Assembly (NCBI RefSeq): GCF_036323735.1
Contig: NC_086020.1
Span: 127,090,710-127,154,709 of the forward strand
Direction of reading: 5' to 3'
DNA: 64,000 nt
From: Rattus norvegicus
Taxonomy: Eukaryota; Chordata; Mammalia; Rodentia; Muridae
Below are positions 34,723 to 45,412 of this stretch, piece by piece (positions within the stretch are counted from its first letter, which is position 1; each line of letters starts with the position of its first letter). Below the pieces are notes generated by a model. It did not search any database and was not told where the DNA came from. It saw only the letters and a list, made by a program, of their open reading frames with translations. The position numbers were made by a program, and so were the translations under genes.

Positions 34723-36720
34723 GTCTTAGTTATGTTTTTATTGCTGTGAATAGACACCATGACCAAGGCAACTCTAATAAAAGTTAACAATTAATTGGGG
34801 CTGGGTTACAGTTTCAGAGGTTTAGTCCATTAGCACTATGACAGGAAGTATGGCAGCATCTAGATAAACATGATGTTGGAGAGGCTCAGAGTTCTACATC
34901 TTTATCAGAAGGCAGCCAGGAAGGGACTAGAAATCTACACTGGGCAGAGCTTGAGTGTAGGAGACCTCAAAACTCACCTCCACAGTGACATACTTCTTCC
35001 AACAAGGTCACACCAACTCTAACAAGACCACATCTAATAGTGTCACTCCCCATAGAACAAGCATTCAAATGCAAGTGTCTATGGGGGTCATACATATTCT
35101 AACCATTACATTCCACTCCCTGGCTCTATAGGCTTATAGCTATAATATAATGCAAAATGCTTTTAGTACAATCTCAAAAGTCCCCATTGTCTATCACAGT
35201 TTCAACAATATTTAAAAGTCCAAATTTTAAACTTTCTTCTGAGATTTATGCAATCTGTCAACTATAAATAAAATCAATTTCAAACAGCAGACAACATACT
35301 TCCAATATAACATGATACAGGATATACTACCATTTCAAAATGTAGGGAAGGGAGCATAGTGAGCAAATATTGGACCAGAATAATACCAAAAACTGGACAT
35401 ACTCCAAATTCTGAACACATTTCCTTCTCTTCTCTATTGAGTCAGTTCCACTCTCTGTTAGCAGCTTTCCTCTGCAGGTATCCCAGGGCTCTGGAATCTT
35501 TAACATCTTGAGGTCTCAAAGGCAATCCAGGCTTTACCTTTATAGTTTCATGCTATAGCCCTTCTGGGCCATCATGAAAGGACACCCCTGCCACACACCT
35601 GGCCTCAGCAACTTTCTTAAGTCACAGAGTGAGATTTCTTGACTCTAAAGCCAGAAACACATGGCTGAATTTGTGAAATTCTGCTTGTTGGAACTAGAAC
35701 ATGGCCCCCTTATTCAATTACATCTTTACTAGCTTCTGTTCTCTATGGTTTTCTTCACTGCCTAAGTTTGGCTGTCAAGGGACTTTGTAGACCTGGCTAG
35801 CTTTGAACTCAGAGATCTGCACATCTCTGTCTCCTAAATGTTGGGATTAAAGGCATGTACCATCATGCCTAGATCTAAGCTTTTCTTCAATTCCTTTTCA
35901 TGATAGATCTTTATAAGCATGGTCACTATGTCTCAGGATCTGTATGTCAAACTGGATCAAGTGTCATCCCATCTCAAGGTCTAAATCAAAAGCCTGTGTC
36001 TTCCCGACTTAAGATCTGGATTAAAGGCAGGTTGTCTTCCTGCCTCATGATCTGGATTATAGGTGTGTCCCTGGTTTTTGGATTATAGTTCATTCCAGAT
36101 ATAGCCAAGTTGATAATGGGGAATAGCCATCACAACCTACCTCTTGTCAACTTGACACACAACCACATCTGCTTATGTCCAATTGAAAGCAATAATCAGA
36201 TCATAATAACTCCTAACATGATATAACTATGCCTTCCACAACTGGAAACACATTGTAAATTTAAAATATGTAGCAATGTTTGCTGGAGAATATCTTTTTC
36301 ATAAGATGGAAGCTTAGCTGGTGAGCTCTAACTCCAAAGTCACCATTTCCTTTTGTATAGCCCCCAACACTCTTGTGTGTGAATGCTTGGCTCAGAGAGA
36401 GTGGCTCTATTAGGAGGCATGGTCTTTTTGGAGTAGGTGTGGCCTTTTGAGGAAGTTTGTGATTTTGGGGGTGGGCTTTGGGGATTCCTATGTTCAAGCT
36501 ACACCCAGTGTGACACAGTCTCCTGCTGCACACTGATCAAGAGATAGAACTCTAGCTCCATCTGTAGCACCATGTCTGCCTACATGCTGCTATGCTTTCT
36601 ACCATGATGATAATGGACTAAACCTATGAAACTGTAACCTAGCCCCAGTGAAATGTTTTTCTTTATAAGGGTTCCCATTGTCATGATGTCTGTTCACAGA
36701 AATCAAATCTTCTCTAAGAC
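34723..36720. mobile_element. Foldback-like element with long inverted arms and 5-bp target duplication
   Basis: The insert begins GTCTTAG and ends CTAAGAC, perfect 7-bp terminal inverted repeats. It is flanked by a direct duplication ACCAC (34718-34722 and 36721-36725). Removing it restores the L1 reading AATAACCACAGATAG. The left arm (34723 to about 35095) and right arm (about 36375-36720) are inverted copies of each other along their length. For example, ACAGTTTCAGAGGTTTAGTC on the left pairs with the complement of GACTAAACCTATGAAACTGT on the right. The 1.2-kb interior has no long frame. It contains a minus-strand B1 and three ~36-bp units (35973-36007, 36008-36043, 36044-36075). The wording resembles a known rodent medium-reiterated repeat class (RMER1-like), which I have not confirmed. 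No transposase is seen. Confidence 0.75.
35765..35876 (-). mobile_element. B1 SINE fragment
   Basis: The plus strand shows GTAGACCTGGCTAGCTTTGA, ACTCAGAGATCTGCACATCT and TGTTGGGATTAAAGGCATGT, a B1 complement. It lacks the outer part and is diverged. It is nested in the interior of the foldback-like element. Confidence 0.85.
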
Positions 36721-37971
36721 ACCACAGATAGTATAAAATATTGTGTAGTAATCCTATCTAAGCAAGTAAAATAATGTATGACAGAAATTTCAAGTATTTG
36801 AAGAAATTGAAGAAGCTATATGGAAAAATTTTCCATGCTTATAGATTGGTAAGATTAGCATAGGAAAAAAGTGGCTAACCCATCAAAAACAATCTAAAAC
36901 CACTATGGAAATCAATATGGCATTTCCTCAGAAAATTAGAAATTGATCTGACTCACAACCAATCTATTCTCCCAAAAGGACACTTTCTCAATTCTATTCA
37001 TAGAGGCTTTAGTCATAATAGCCTGAAACTGGAAACAATGTTGATGTCCCTCAAATGAAGAATGGATAAAGAGGATGTGGTACATTTATACAACGGAGTA
37101 TTACTCAGCTGTTAAAAACAATGACATAATGAATTTTTCAGGCAAATAGATGGAACTAGAAAAAAATAATGCTGAATAAGGCCACCTAGATCCAGAAAGA
37201 TAAGCATGATATGTACTCATTCATATGTGGTTATTAGCTGTTAAAGATAACCATGATACAATAAATCCAGAGAACCAGAGAGGCTAAGTAACTACAAGGA
37301 AGGCTGGGGGTCATGGATCTTTCTGGAAATGGGAAATAGAATAAATTTTTTAGTGAGTTGGTGGAGACTGGGGATGGGAACAGGTGGGATCACGTGGGGG
37401 AGGAAGGGGTGGGAGGATGGGTATGGGGAAAGACAACTAGCACTTGGGGGGCATTTTGGGAGGTAAGGTGAAATCTAGTGCAGTGATAACTTTCTAGAAC
37501 ATATGAGGGAATTATTGGAAACTCCTAGTAATGAAAAATAAGGAGCCTGGATTGGCCATCTTCTGTAACTAGGCAAGGTTTCCAGTGGAGGTACTGGAAT
37601 ACCAACCCTGCCACAAAATCTTCAATGTACAACCTTTCCTGTCTGTAAGTTGTGTTGAGTCAATAGTGTTTTAGAGCTTTTGACATGGCTAACCAATGAC
37701 TGGTCTAACTTGAGGCTAACCCAATGAGGAGACCATGCTTGACACTGCCTGGTTGTCCAGGAACCAGGAGCTTGATGGGCCAAAGTCCCAGAGTAGAACC
37801 AAACAAAACTGGCCAAAAAAAGTGGAAACTGAAAAGTTCCTTGGAAAGTCAGTTAGTCAGTTGTATCTGATGGTTTTGTGGTGGGGTAATCATGTGAAGG
37901 AACATTTCACTGAAGTGAATACAGGTGAAAGGATGTGTTGCTAAAGCAAGCATGTAAAAGGACACATGATG

Positions 37972-38708
37972 CACACCCGCGGACCCGGCCGGCAGCAGCT
38001 CTCTGCTCCCAGACCCTGTGGGAAAGAGACCTCACCGCCTGGTCAGGTGGGCACTCCTAAGGCTGCAGAGCAGAAGAGACCACCAACACTGCCCACCCCT
38101 GCCCACATCCCTGGCCCAAGAGGAAACTGTATAAGGCCTCTGGGCTCCCGTGGGGGAGGGCCCAGGAGCTGCAGGACACCTGCCTGAGACACCGCCGGAA
38201 CCTGAAGGAAACAGACCGGATAAACAGTTCTCTGCCCCCAAATCCCGTGGGAGGGAGAGCTAAACCCTCAGAGAGGCAGACAGGCCTGGGAAACCAGAAG
38301 AGACTGCACTCTGCATACACATCTCGGACGCCAGAGGAAAACACCAAAGGCCATCTGGAACCCTGGTGCACTGAAGCTCCCGGAAGGGGCAGCGCAGGTA
38401 TTCCTGGTTGCTGCCGCCACAGAGAGCCCGTGGGCAGCACCCCGCGAGCGAACTTGAGCCTCGGGACCACAGGTAAGACCAACCTTTCTGCTGCAGGAAA
38501 GCTGCCTGGTGAACTCAAGACACAGGCCCACAGGAACAGCTGAAGACCTGTAGAGAGGAAAACTACACGCCCGAAAGCAGAACACTCTGTCCCCATAACT
38601 GACTGAAAGAGAGGAAAACAGGTCTACAGCACTCCTGACACACAGGCTTATAGGACAGTCTAGCCACTGTCAGAAATAGCAGAACAAAGTAACACTAGAG
38701 ATAATCTG
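37972..38708 (+). promoter_or_regulatory. L1 copy A 5' UTR/internal promoter
   Basis: A GC- and CpG-rich 737-bp segment upstream of ORF1 that starts directly at the target duplication. In L1 this region carries the internal Pol II promoter. Unlike copy B it has only one copy of the ~196-bp unit (about 38370-38520). No factor site is assigned from sequence alone. Confidence 0.8.
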
Positions 38709-39785
38709 ATGGCGAGAGGCAAGCGCAGGAACCCAAGCAACAGAAACCAAGACTACATGGCATCATCGGAGCCCAATTCTCCCACCAAAACAAACATGGA
38801 ATATCCAAACACACCAGAAAAGCAAGATCTAGTTTCAAAATCATATTTGATCATGATGCTGGAGGACTTCAAGAAAGACATAAAGAACTCCCTTAGGGAA
38901 ACACAGGAAAACATTAATAAACAAGTAGAAGCCTACAGAGAGGATTCGCAAAAATCCCTGAAAGAATTCCAGGAAAACACAATGAAACAGTTGAAGGAAC
39001 TAAAAATGGAAATAGAAGCAATCAAGAAAGAACACATGGAAACAAACCTGGATATAGAAAACCAAAAGAAGAAACAAGGAGCTGTAGATACAAGCCTCAC
39101 CAACAGAATACAAGAGATGGAAGAGAGAATCTCAGGAGTAGAAGATTCCATAGAAATCATTGACTCAACTGTCAAAGATAATGTAAAGCGGAAAAAGCTA
39201 CTGGTCCAAAACATACAGGAAATCCAGGACTCAATGAGAAGATCAAACCTAAGGATAATAGGTATAGAAGAGAGTGAAGACTCCCAGCTCAAAGGACCAG
39301 TAAATATCTTCAACGAAATCATAGAAGAAAACTTCCCTAACCTAAAAAAAGAGATACCCATAGGCATACAAGAAGCCTACAGAACTCCAAATAGATTGGA
39401 CCAGAAAAGAAACACCTCCCGTCACATAATAGTCAAAACACCAAACGCACAAAATAAAGAAAGAATATTAAAAGCAGTAAGGGAAAAAGGTCAAGTAACA
39501 TATAAAGGCAGACCTATCAGAATCACACCAGACTTCTCGCCACAAACTATGAAGGCCAGAAGATCCTGGACTGATGTCATACAGACCCTAAGAGAACACA
39601 AATGCCAGCCCAGGTTACTGTATCCTGCAAAACTCTCAATTAACATAGATGGAGAAACCAAGATATTCCATGACAAAACCAAATTTACACAATATCTTTC
39701 TACAAATCCAGCACTACAAAGGATAATAAATGGTAAAGCCCAACATAAGGAGGCAAGCTATACCCTAGAAGAAGCAAGAAACTAA
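38709..39785 (+). CDS. L1 ORF1 protein (copy A), 358 aa, open
   Basis: ORF1p is the trimeric RNA-binding chaperone that coats L1 RNA in the ribonucleoprotein particle. The N-terminus is basic (MARGKRRNPSNRNQ). A long coiled coil spans roughly residues 45-150 with heptad-like KSLKEFQENTMKQLKELK. It is followed by an RRM-type domain (about 155-255, containing NLRIIGIEES) and the C-terminal domain with REKGQVTYKG and a KARRSW basic patch. The frame is uninterrupted, and the length is within the usual rodent range of about 355-375. Compared with copy B it has a coiled coil that is 15 residues shorter. Expression is not shown by sequence; the protein would act in cis on its own RNA. Confidence 0.93.
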   Translation: MARGKRRNPSNRNQDYMASSEPNSPTKTNMEYPNTPEKQDLVSKSYLIMMLEDFKKDIKNSLRETQENINKQVEAYREDSQKSLKEFQENTMKQLKELKMEIEAIKKEHMETNLDIENQKKKQGAVDTSLTNRIQEMEERISGVEDSIEIIDSTVKDNVKRKKLLVQNIQEIQDSMRRSNLRIIGIEESEDSQLKGPVNIFNEIIEENFPNLKKEIPIGIQEAYRTPNRLDQKRNTSRHIIVKTPNAQNKERILKAVREKGQVTYKGRPIRITPDFSPQTMKARRSWTDVIQTLREHKCQPRLLYPAKLSINIDGETKIFHDKTKFTQYLSTNPALQRIINGKAQHKEASYTLEEARN

Positions 39786-39844
39786 TCGTCTTGGCAACAA
39801 AAGAAAGAGAATGAAAGCACACAAACATAACCTCACATCCAAAT

Positions 39845-42800
39845 ATGAATATAACGGGAAGCAATAATCACTATTCCTTAATATCTCTCAACATCAATGG
39901 CCTCAACTCCCCAATAAAAAGACATAGATTAACAAACTGGATACACAAAGAGGACCCTGCATTCTGCTGCCTACAGGAAACACACCTCAGAGACAAAGAC
40001 AGACATTACCTCAGAGTGAAAGGCTGGAAAACAATTTTCCAAGCAAATGGTCAGAAGAAGCAAGCTGGAGTAGCCATTCTAATATCAAATAAAATCAATT
40101 TTCAATTAAAAGTCATCAAAAAAGATAAGGAAGGACACTTCATATTCATCAAAGGAAAAATCCACCAAGATGAACTCTCAATCCTAAATATCTATGCCCC
40201 AAATACAAGGGCACCTACATACGTAAAAGAAACCTTACTAAAGCTCAAAGCACACATTGCACCTCACACAATAATAGTGGGTGATTTCAACACCCCACTC
40301 TCATCAATGGACAGATCATGGAAACAGAAATTAAACAGAAATGTAGACAGACTAAGAGAAGTCATGAGCCAAATGGACTTAACGGATATTTATAGAACAT
40401 TCTATCCTAAAGCAAAAGGATATACCTTCTTCTCAGCTCCTCATGGTACTTTCTCCAAAATTGACCATATAATTGGTCAAAAAACGGGCCTCAACAGGTA
40501 CAGAAAGATAGAAATAATCCCATGCGTGCTATCAGACCACCACGGCCTAAAACTGGTCTTCAATAACAATCAAGGAAGAATGCCCACATATACTGGGAAA
40601 TTGAACAATGCTCTACTCAATGATAACCTGGTCAAGGAAGAAATAAATAAAGAAATTAAAAACTTTTTAGAATTTAATGAAAATGAAGGTACAACATACC
40701 CAAACTTATGGGACACAATGAAAGCTGTGCTAAGAGAAAAACTCATAGCGCTGAGTGCCTGCAGAAAGAAACAGGAAAGAGCATATGTCAGCAGCTTGAC
40801 AGCACACCTAAAAGCTCTAGAACAAAAAGAAGCAAATACACCCAGGAGGAGTAGAAGGCAGGAAATAATCAAACTCAGAGCTGAAATCAACCAAGTAGAA
40901 ACAAAAAGGACCATAGAAAGAATCAACAGAACCAAAAGTTGGTTCTTTGAGAAAATCAACAAGATAGATAAACCCTTAGCCAGACTAACGAGAGGACACA
41001 GAGAGTGCGTCCAAATTAACAAAATCAGAAATGAAAAGGGAGACATAACAACAGATCCAGAGGAAATTCAAAAAATCATCAAATCTTACTATAAAAACCT
41101 ATACTCAACAAAACTTGAAAATCTTCAGGAAATGGACAATTTCCTAGACAGATACCAGGTACCGAAGTTAAATCAGGAACAGATAAACCAGTTAAACAAC
41201 CCCATAACTCCTAAGGAAATAGAAGCAGTCATTAAAGGTCTCCCAACCAAAAAGAGCCCAGGTCCAGATGGGTTTAGTGCAGAATTCTATCAAACCTTCA
41301 TAGAAGACCTCATACCAATATTATCCAAACTATTCCACAAAATTGAAACAGATGGATCACTACCGAATCCCTTCTACGAAGCCACAATTACTCTTATACC
41401 TAAAGCACACAAAGACACAACAAAGAAACAGAACTTCAGACCAATTTCCCTTATGAATATCGACGCAAAAATACTCAACAAAATACTGGCAAACCGAATC
41501 CAAGAGCACATCAAATAATCATCCACCATGATCAAGTAGGCTTCATCCCAGGCATGCAGGGATGGTTTAATATACGGAAAACCATGAACGTGATCCATTA
41601 TATAAAGAAACTGAAAGAACAAAACCACATGATCATTTCATTAGACGCTGAGAAAGCATTTGACAAAATTCAACACCCCTTCATGATAAAAGTCCTGGAA
41701 AGAATAGGAATTCAAGGCCCATACCTGAATATAGTAAAAGCCATATACACCAAATCAGTTGCTAACATTAAACTAAATGGAGAGAAACTTGAAGCAATCC
41801 CACTAAAATCAGGGACTAGACAAGGCTGCCCACTCTCTCCCTACTTATTCAGTATAGTTCTTGAAGTTCTAGCCAGAGCAATCAGACAACAAAAGGAGGT
41901 CAAGGGGATACAGATCGGAAAAGAAGAAGTCAAAATATCACTATTTGCAGATGATATGATAGTATATTTAAGTGATTCCAAAAGTTCCACCAAGAACTAC
42001 TAAAGCTGATAAACAACTTCAGCAAAGTGGCTGGGTATAAAATTAACTCAAATAAATCAGTTGCCTTCCTCTATACAAAAGAGAAACAAGCCGAGAAAGA
42101 AATTAGGGAAACGACACCCTTCATAATAGACCCAAATAATATAAAGTACCTCGGTGCGACTTTAACCAAGCAAGTAAAAGATCTGTATGATAAGAACTTC
42201 AAGACACTGAAGAAGGAAATTGAAGAAGACCTCAGAAGATGGAAAGATCTCCCATGCTCATGGATTGGCAGGATTAATATAGTAAAAATGGCCATTTTAA
42301 CAAAAGCGAACTACAGATTCAATGTAATCCCCATCAAAATACCAATCCAATTCTTCAAAGAGTTAGACAGAACAATTTGCAAATTCATCTGGAATAACAA
42401 AAAACCCAGGATAGCTAAAGCTATCCTCAACAATAAAAGGACTTCAGAGGGAATCACTATCCCTGAACTCAAGCAGTATTACAGAGCAATAGTGATAAAA
42501 ACTGCATGGTATTGGTACAGAGACAGACAGATAGACCAATGGAATAGAATTGAAGACCCAGAAATGAACCCACACACCTATGGTCACTTGATTTTTGACA
42601 AAGGAGCCAAAACCATCCAATGGAAAAAAGATAGCATTTTCAGCAAATGGTGCTGGTTCAACTGGAGGTCAACAAGTAGAAGAATGCAGATCGATCCATG
42701 CTTATCACCCTGTACAAAGCTTAAGTCCAAGTGGATCAAGGACCTCCACATCAAACCAGACACACTCAAACTAATAGAAGAAAAACTAGGGAAGCATCTG

Positions 42801-43669
42801 GAACACATGGGCACTGGAAAAAATTTCCTGAACAAAACACCAATGGCTTATGCTCTAAGATCAAGAATCGACAAATGGGATCTCATAAAACTGCAAAGCT
42901 TCTGTAAGGCAAAGGACACTGTGGTTAGGACAAAACGGCAACCAACAGATTGGGAAAAGATCTTTACCAATCCTACAACAGATAGAGGCCTTATATCCAA
43001 AATATACAAAGAACTCAAGAAGTTAGACTGCAGGGAAACAAATAACCCTATTAAAAATGGGGCTCAGAGCTAAACAAAGAATTCACAGCTGAGGAATGCC
43101 GAATGGCTGAGAAACACCTAAAGAAATGTTCAACATCTTTAGTCATAAGGGAAATGCAAATCAAAACAACCCTGAGATTTCACCTCACACCAGTGTGAAT
43201 GGCTAAGATCAAAAACTCAGGGGACAGCAGATGCTGGCGAGGATGCGGAGAAAGAGGAACACTCCTCCATTGTTGGTGGGGTTGCAAACTGGTACAACCA
43301 TTCTGGAAATCAGTCTGGAGGATCCTCAGAAAGTTGGACATTGAACTGCCTGAGGATCCAGCTATACCTCTCTTGGGCATATACCCAAAAGATGCCCCAA
43401 CATATAAAAAAGACACGTGCTCCACTATGTTCATTGCAGCCTTATTTATAATAGCCAGAAGCTGGAAAGAACCCAGATGCCCTTCAACAGAGGAATGGAT
43501 ACAGAAAATGTGGTACATCTACACAATGGAATATTACTCAGCTATCAAAAACAACGGCTTTATGAAATTCGTAGGCAAATGGTTGGAACTGGAAAACATC
43601 ATCCTGAGTGAGCTAACCCAATCACAGAAAGACATACATGGTATGCACTCATTGATAAGTGCCTATTAG
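39845..43669 (+). pseudogene. L1 ORF2 (endonuclease-reverse transcriptase), copy A, broken
   Basis: ORF2p nicks target DNA and reverse-transcribes L1 RNA there. The endonuclease looks intact: N16 in LNINGLN, E45 in LQETHL, D147/N149 in GDFNTP, and D231/H232 in SDHHGLK. The frame then stops at TAA 41516-41518 because of a 1-nt deletion. It resumes one frame over at 41554-42003 with LDAEKAFDKIQ and the FADDMIVY catalytic motif (about 41941-41965), and loses another base near 41990. It continues at 42027-43073 and loses a base near 43060. A TGA follows at 43196-43198. The tail 43199-43669 keeps the C-x3-C-x7-H-x4-C knuckle (CWRGCGERGTLLHCWWGC). No full-length product is possible. Confidence 0.93.
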
Positions 43670-44422
43670 CCCAAATGCTTGAATTACCCTAGATGCCTAG
43701 AACAAATGAAACTCAAGACGGATGATCAAAACGTGAATGCTTCACTCCTTCTTTAAAAGGGGAACAAGAATACCCTTGGCAGGGAAGAGAGAGGCGAAGA
43801 TTAACACAGAGACTGAAGGAACATCCATTCAGAGCCTGCCCCACATGTGGCCCATACATATACAGCCATCCAATTAGACAAGATTGATGAAGCAAAGAAG
43901 TGCAGACCGACAGGAGCCGGATGTAGATCGCTCCTGAGAGACACAGCCAGAATATAGCAAATACAGAGGCGAATACCAGCAGCATACCACTGAACTGAGT
44001 ATAGATCCCCCGTTGAAGGAATCAGAGAAAGAACTGGAAGAGCTTGAAGGGGCTCGAGACCCCATATGTACAACAATGCCAAGCAACCAGAGCTTCCAGG
44101 GACTAAGCCACTAACTAAAGACTATACATGGACTGACCCTGGACTCTGACCTCATAGGTAGCAATGAATATCCTAGTAAGAGCACCAGTGGAAGGGGAAG
44201 CCCTGGGTCCTGCTAAGACTGAACCCCCAGTGAACTAGACTTGTGGGGGGAGGGCGGCAATGGGGGGAGGGTTGGGAGGGGAACACCCATAAGGAAGGGG
44301 AGGGGGGAGGGGGATGTTTGCCCGGATACCGGGAAAGGTAATAACACTCGAAATGTATATAAGAAATACTCAAGTTAATAATAAAAAAAAAACAAAAAAA
44401 CAAAAAAAAAAACAAAAAAAAA
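43670..44422 (+). other. L1 copy A 3' UTR with G-rich tract and first A tail
   Basis: The 3' UTR includes a run of G blocks at 44241-44314 (TGGGGGGAGGG, GGGGGGAGGGTTGGGAGGGG, GGGGAGGGGGGAGGGGG). It ends after TAATAACACTCG and an AATAATAAAAA stretch. The A tail is interrupted by single C residues, as in aged tails. A G-quadruplex-prone polypurine tract is a usual mammalian L1 3' UTR feature. Confidence 0.85.
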
Positions 44423-44506
44423 CATCATTAGGGACTGAGAGTGATGAAACAGCCTGCCTTCTTCTTAGGTTTGAAATCCATCTTATATTAAAGAAAAACT
44501 AGACTC
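44423..44506 (+). other. Probable 3'-transduced segment carried by L1 copy A
   Basis: These 84 bases are not L1 but lie inside the target-site duplication, between the L1 A tail and a second poly(A) (44507-44520). An ATTAAA at 44487-44492 sits about 15 bases before the second poly(A), a normal poly(A)-signal distance. This is the expected structure when an L1 transcript reads through into its source locus. Confidence 0.8.
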
Positions 44507-45412
44507 AAAAAAAAAAAAAAGGACACATGATGAAAGATTCTTCACCAACGTCAGACATGTATTGGTCAGTTTTGCATTTTGCAGTTGAGCTCTATTTCTT
44601 TGGACTGCACAGAGAGATGTCCACCAAAAACAAACAATCAAACAAACAAAACAAAACAAAAAAAAAAAACTTTTGGTGGTATGCTGTAGCTTGCTAAGCT
44701 TCTTGCTGCTTCCTCAGACTTAGGTCAATTGGCAGAGTTATATCAACTGAGACAGACTCGCATGAAGTTTTGCTCTGACAGACTCATGTACTGAGGCAAG
44801 ATCCATGAAAAACATGTGATGTTTGAAGGACATATAAATGTGACTCAACCGACTGTGAGAGGGGTTTGCTGGTAGAGCTAGCTGTGCAATATGTGTTGGT
44901 CTCACATTTTTGCTGATCTCCAAGTCAATGAGAGAGGTGTGGCTGAGAACTACTAGCACTCCTGATGATCCCAGTCCCTCCTGCTGACTCATGCAGATAT
45001 AGTTGAGGCATGGCTGTTCCTGCTATGTCATAATACCACTGCTGATTCTTATTTGCCATCCCAATTCTATTGAACTAGATTGCTGGTATATCCATGAAGT
45101 GTTTGTGAGTGGATTGAGCTGCTGCTGCTGACCCATGCACTGAACTGCTGATTTTCTGACAATGCAGATGGGATATGCTTCAAAGAACCATTTGTAAACA
45201 TTTCCACCCCCACATCCTTTCTTTTTCACTACCTCTGGAAGGTGGTAGGCTAGAATGGAGATTAAAGCACTTAAAAGCCATCAGTAAAAGTAGACATTGA
45301 AAAAATAAAAGTTACAATGAAATGATTCCTAATGATATTCTGCTATACTCATAGATCTCTTCCTAGCCAAATTGTTGTCAGAGCAGCTTCCTCCTTTAGC
45401 TGATGGGAGCAT

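Larger units (their letters stand above)
37972..44516 (+). mobile_element. L1: Young near full-length LINE-1, copy A (rat L1 type)
   Basis: A complete L1 layout: 5' UTR (37972-38708), ORF1 (38709-39785), 59-bp spacer, ORF2 (39845-43669, broken), 3' UTR with a G-rich tract, and an A-rich tail (about 44386-44422). The perfect 16-bp duplication AAAAGGACACATGATG lies at 37956-37971 and 44517-44532. The downstream copy follows a second poly(A) rather than the first, so bases 44423-44506 look like a 3' transduction. The inferred nick (TTTT/AC on the opposite strand) fits L1 endonuclease preference. It is inactive in its present form because ORF2 has three single-base deletions and one nonsense codon. 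Confidence 0.95.
37830..45300 (+). mobile_element. Unnamed rodent interspersed element split by L1 copy A
   Basis: Two flanking parts, 37830-37971 and 44533-45300, form one continuous ~0.9-kb sequence once copy A and one target duplication are removed. Old-L1 3' UTR wording stops near 37830 and resumes near 45305, so this element is itself an insertion in that L1. It has no long frame and an A-rich run at 44628-44671. It is LTR-like in length and texture, but I cannot name the family. Confidence 0.5.
33478..45412 (+). mobile_element. Old L1 (Lx-type), second copy, split by two nested insertions
   Basis: ORF2 begins mid-way at 33478. It repeats the segment already present at 32990-33300 of the first copy, so it is a separate element or a tandem piece. 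Reverse transcriptase remnants are visible: LDADKAFDKIQ-like coding at 34248-34280 and FADD-like coding near 34551. ORF2 is interrupted at 34722 by the foldback element. It resumes at 36721 through the ORF2 C-terminus (about 36990-37250) and a long 3' UTR (37250-37830), which is interrupted again. The 3' UTR resumes near 45305-45412 (GAAATGATTCCTAATGATAT). All frames are broken; the longest remnant is 94 codons at 33699-33983. Confidence 0.7.

Noticed and set aside
38057..38596. 179-codon minus-strand frame antisense to L1 copy A 5' UTR
   Set aside because: GC-rich 5' UTR shadow. Only parts correspond to open frames in copy B, and no domain is recognisable.
40570..41046. 158-codon minus-strand frame antisense to ORF2, with a counterpart antisense to copy B
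   Set aside because: Antisense shadow of A-rich ORF2 codons. Its conservation follows from ORF2 itself.
45117..45129. Short CTG triplet run
   Set aside because: Only about four units. Not a notable repeat expansion.
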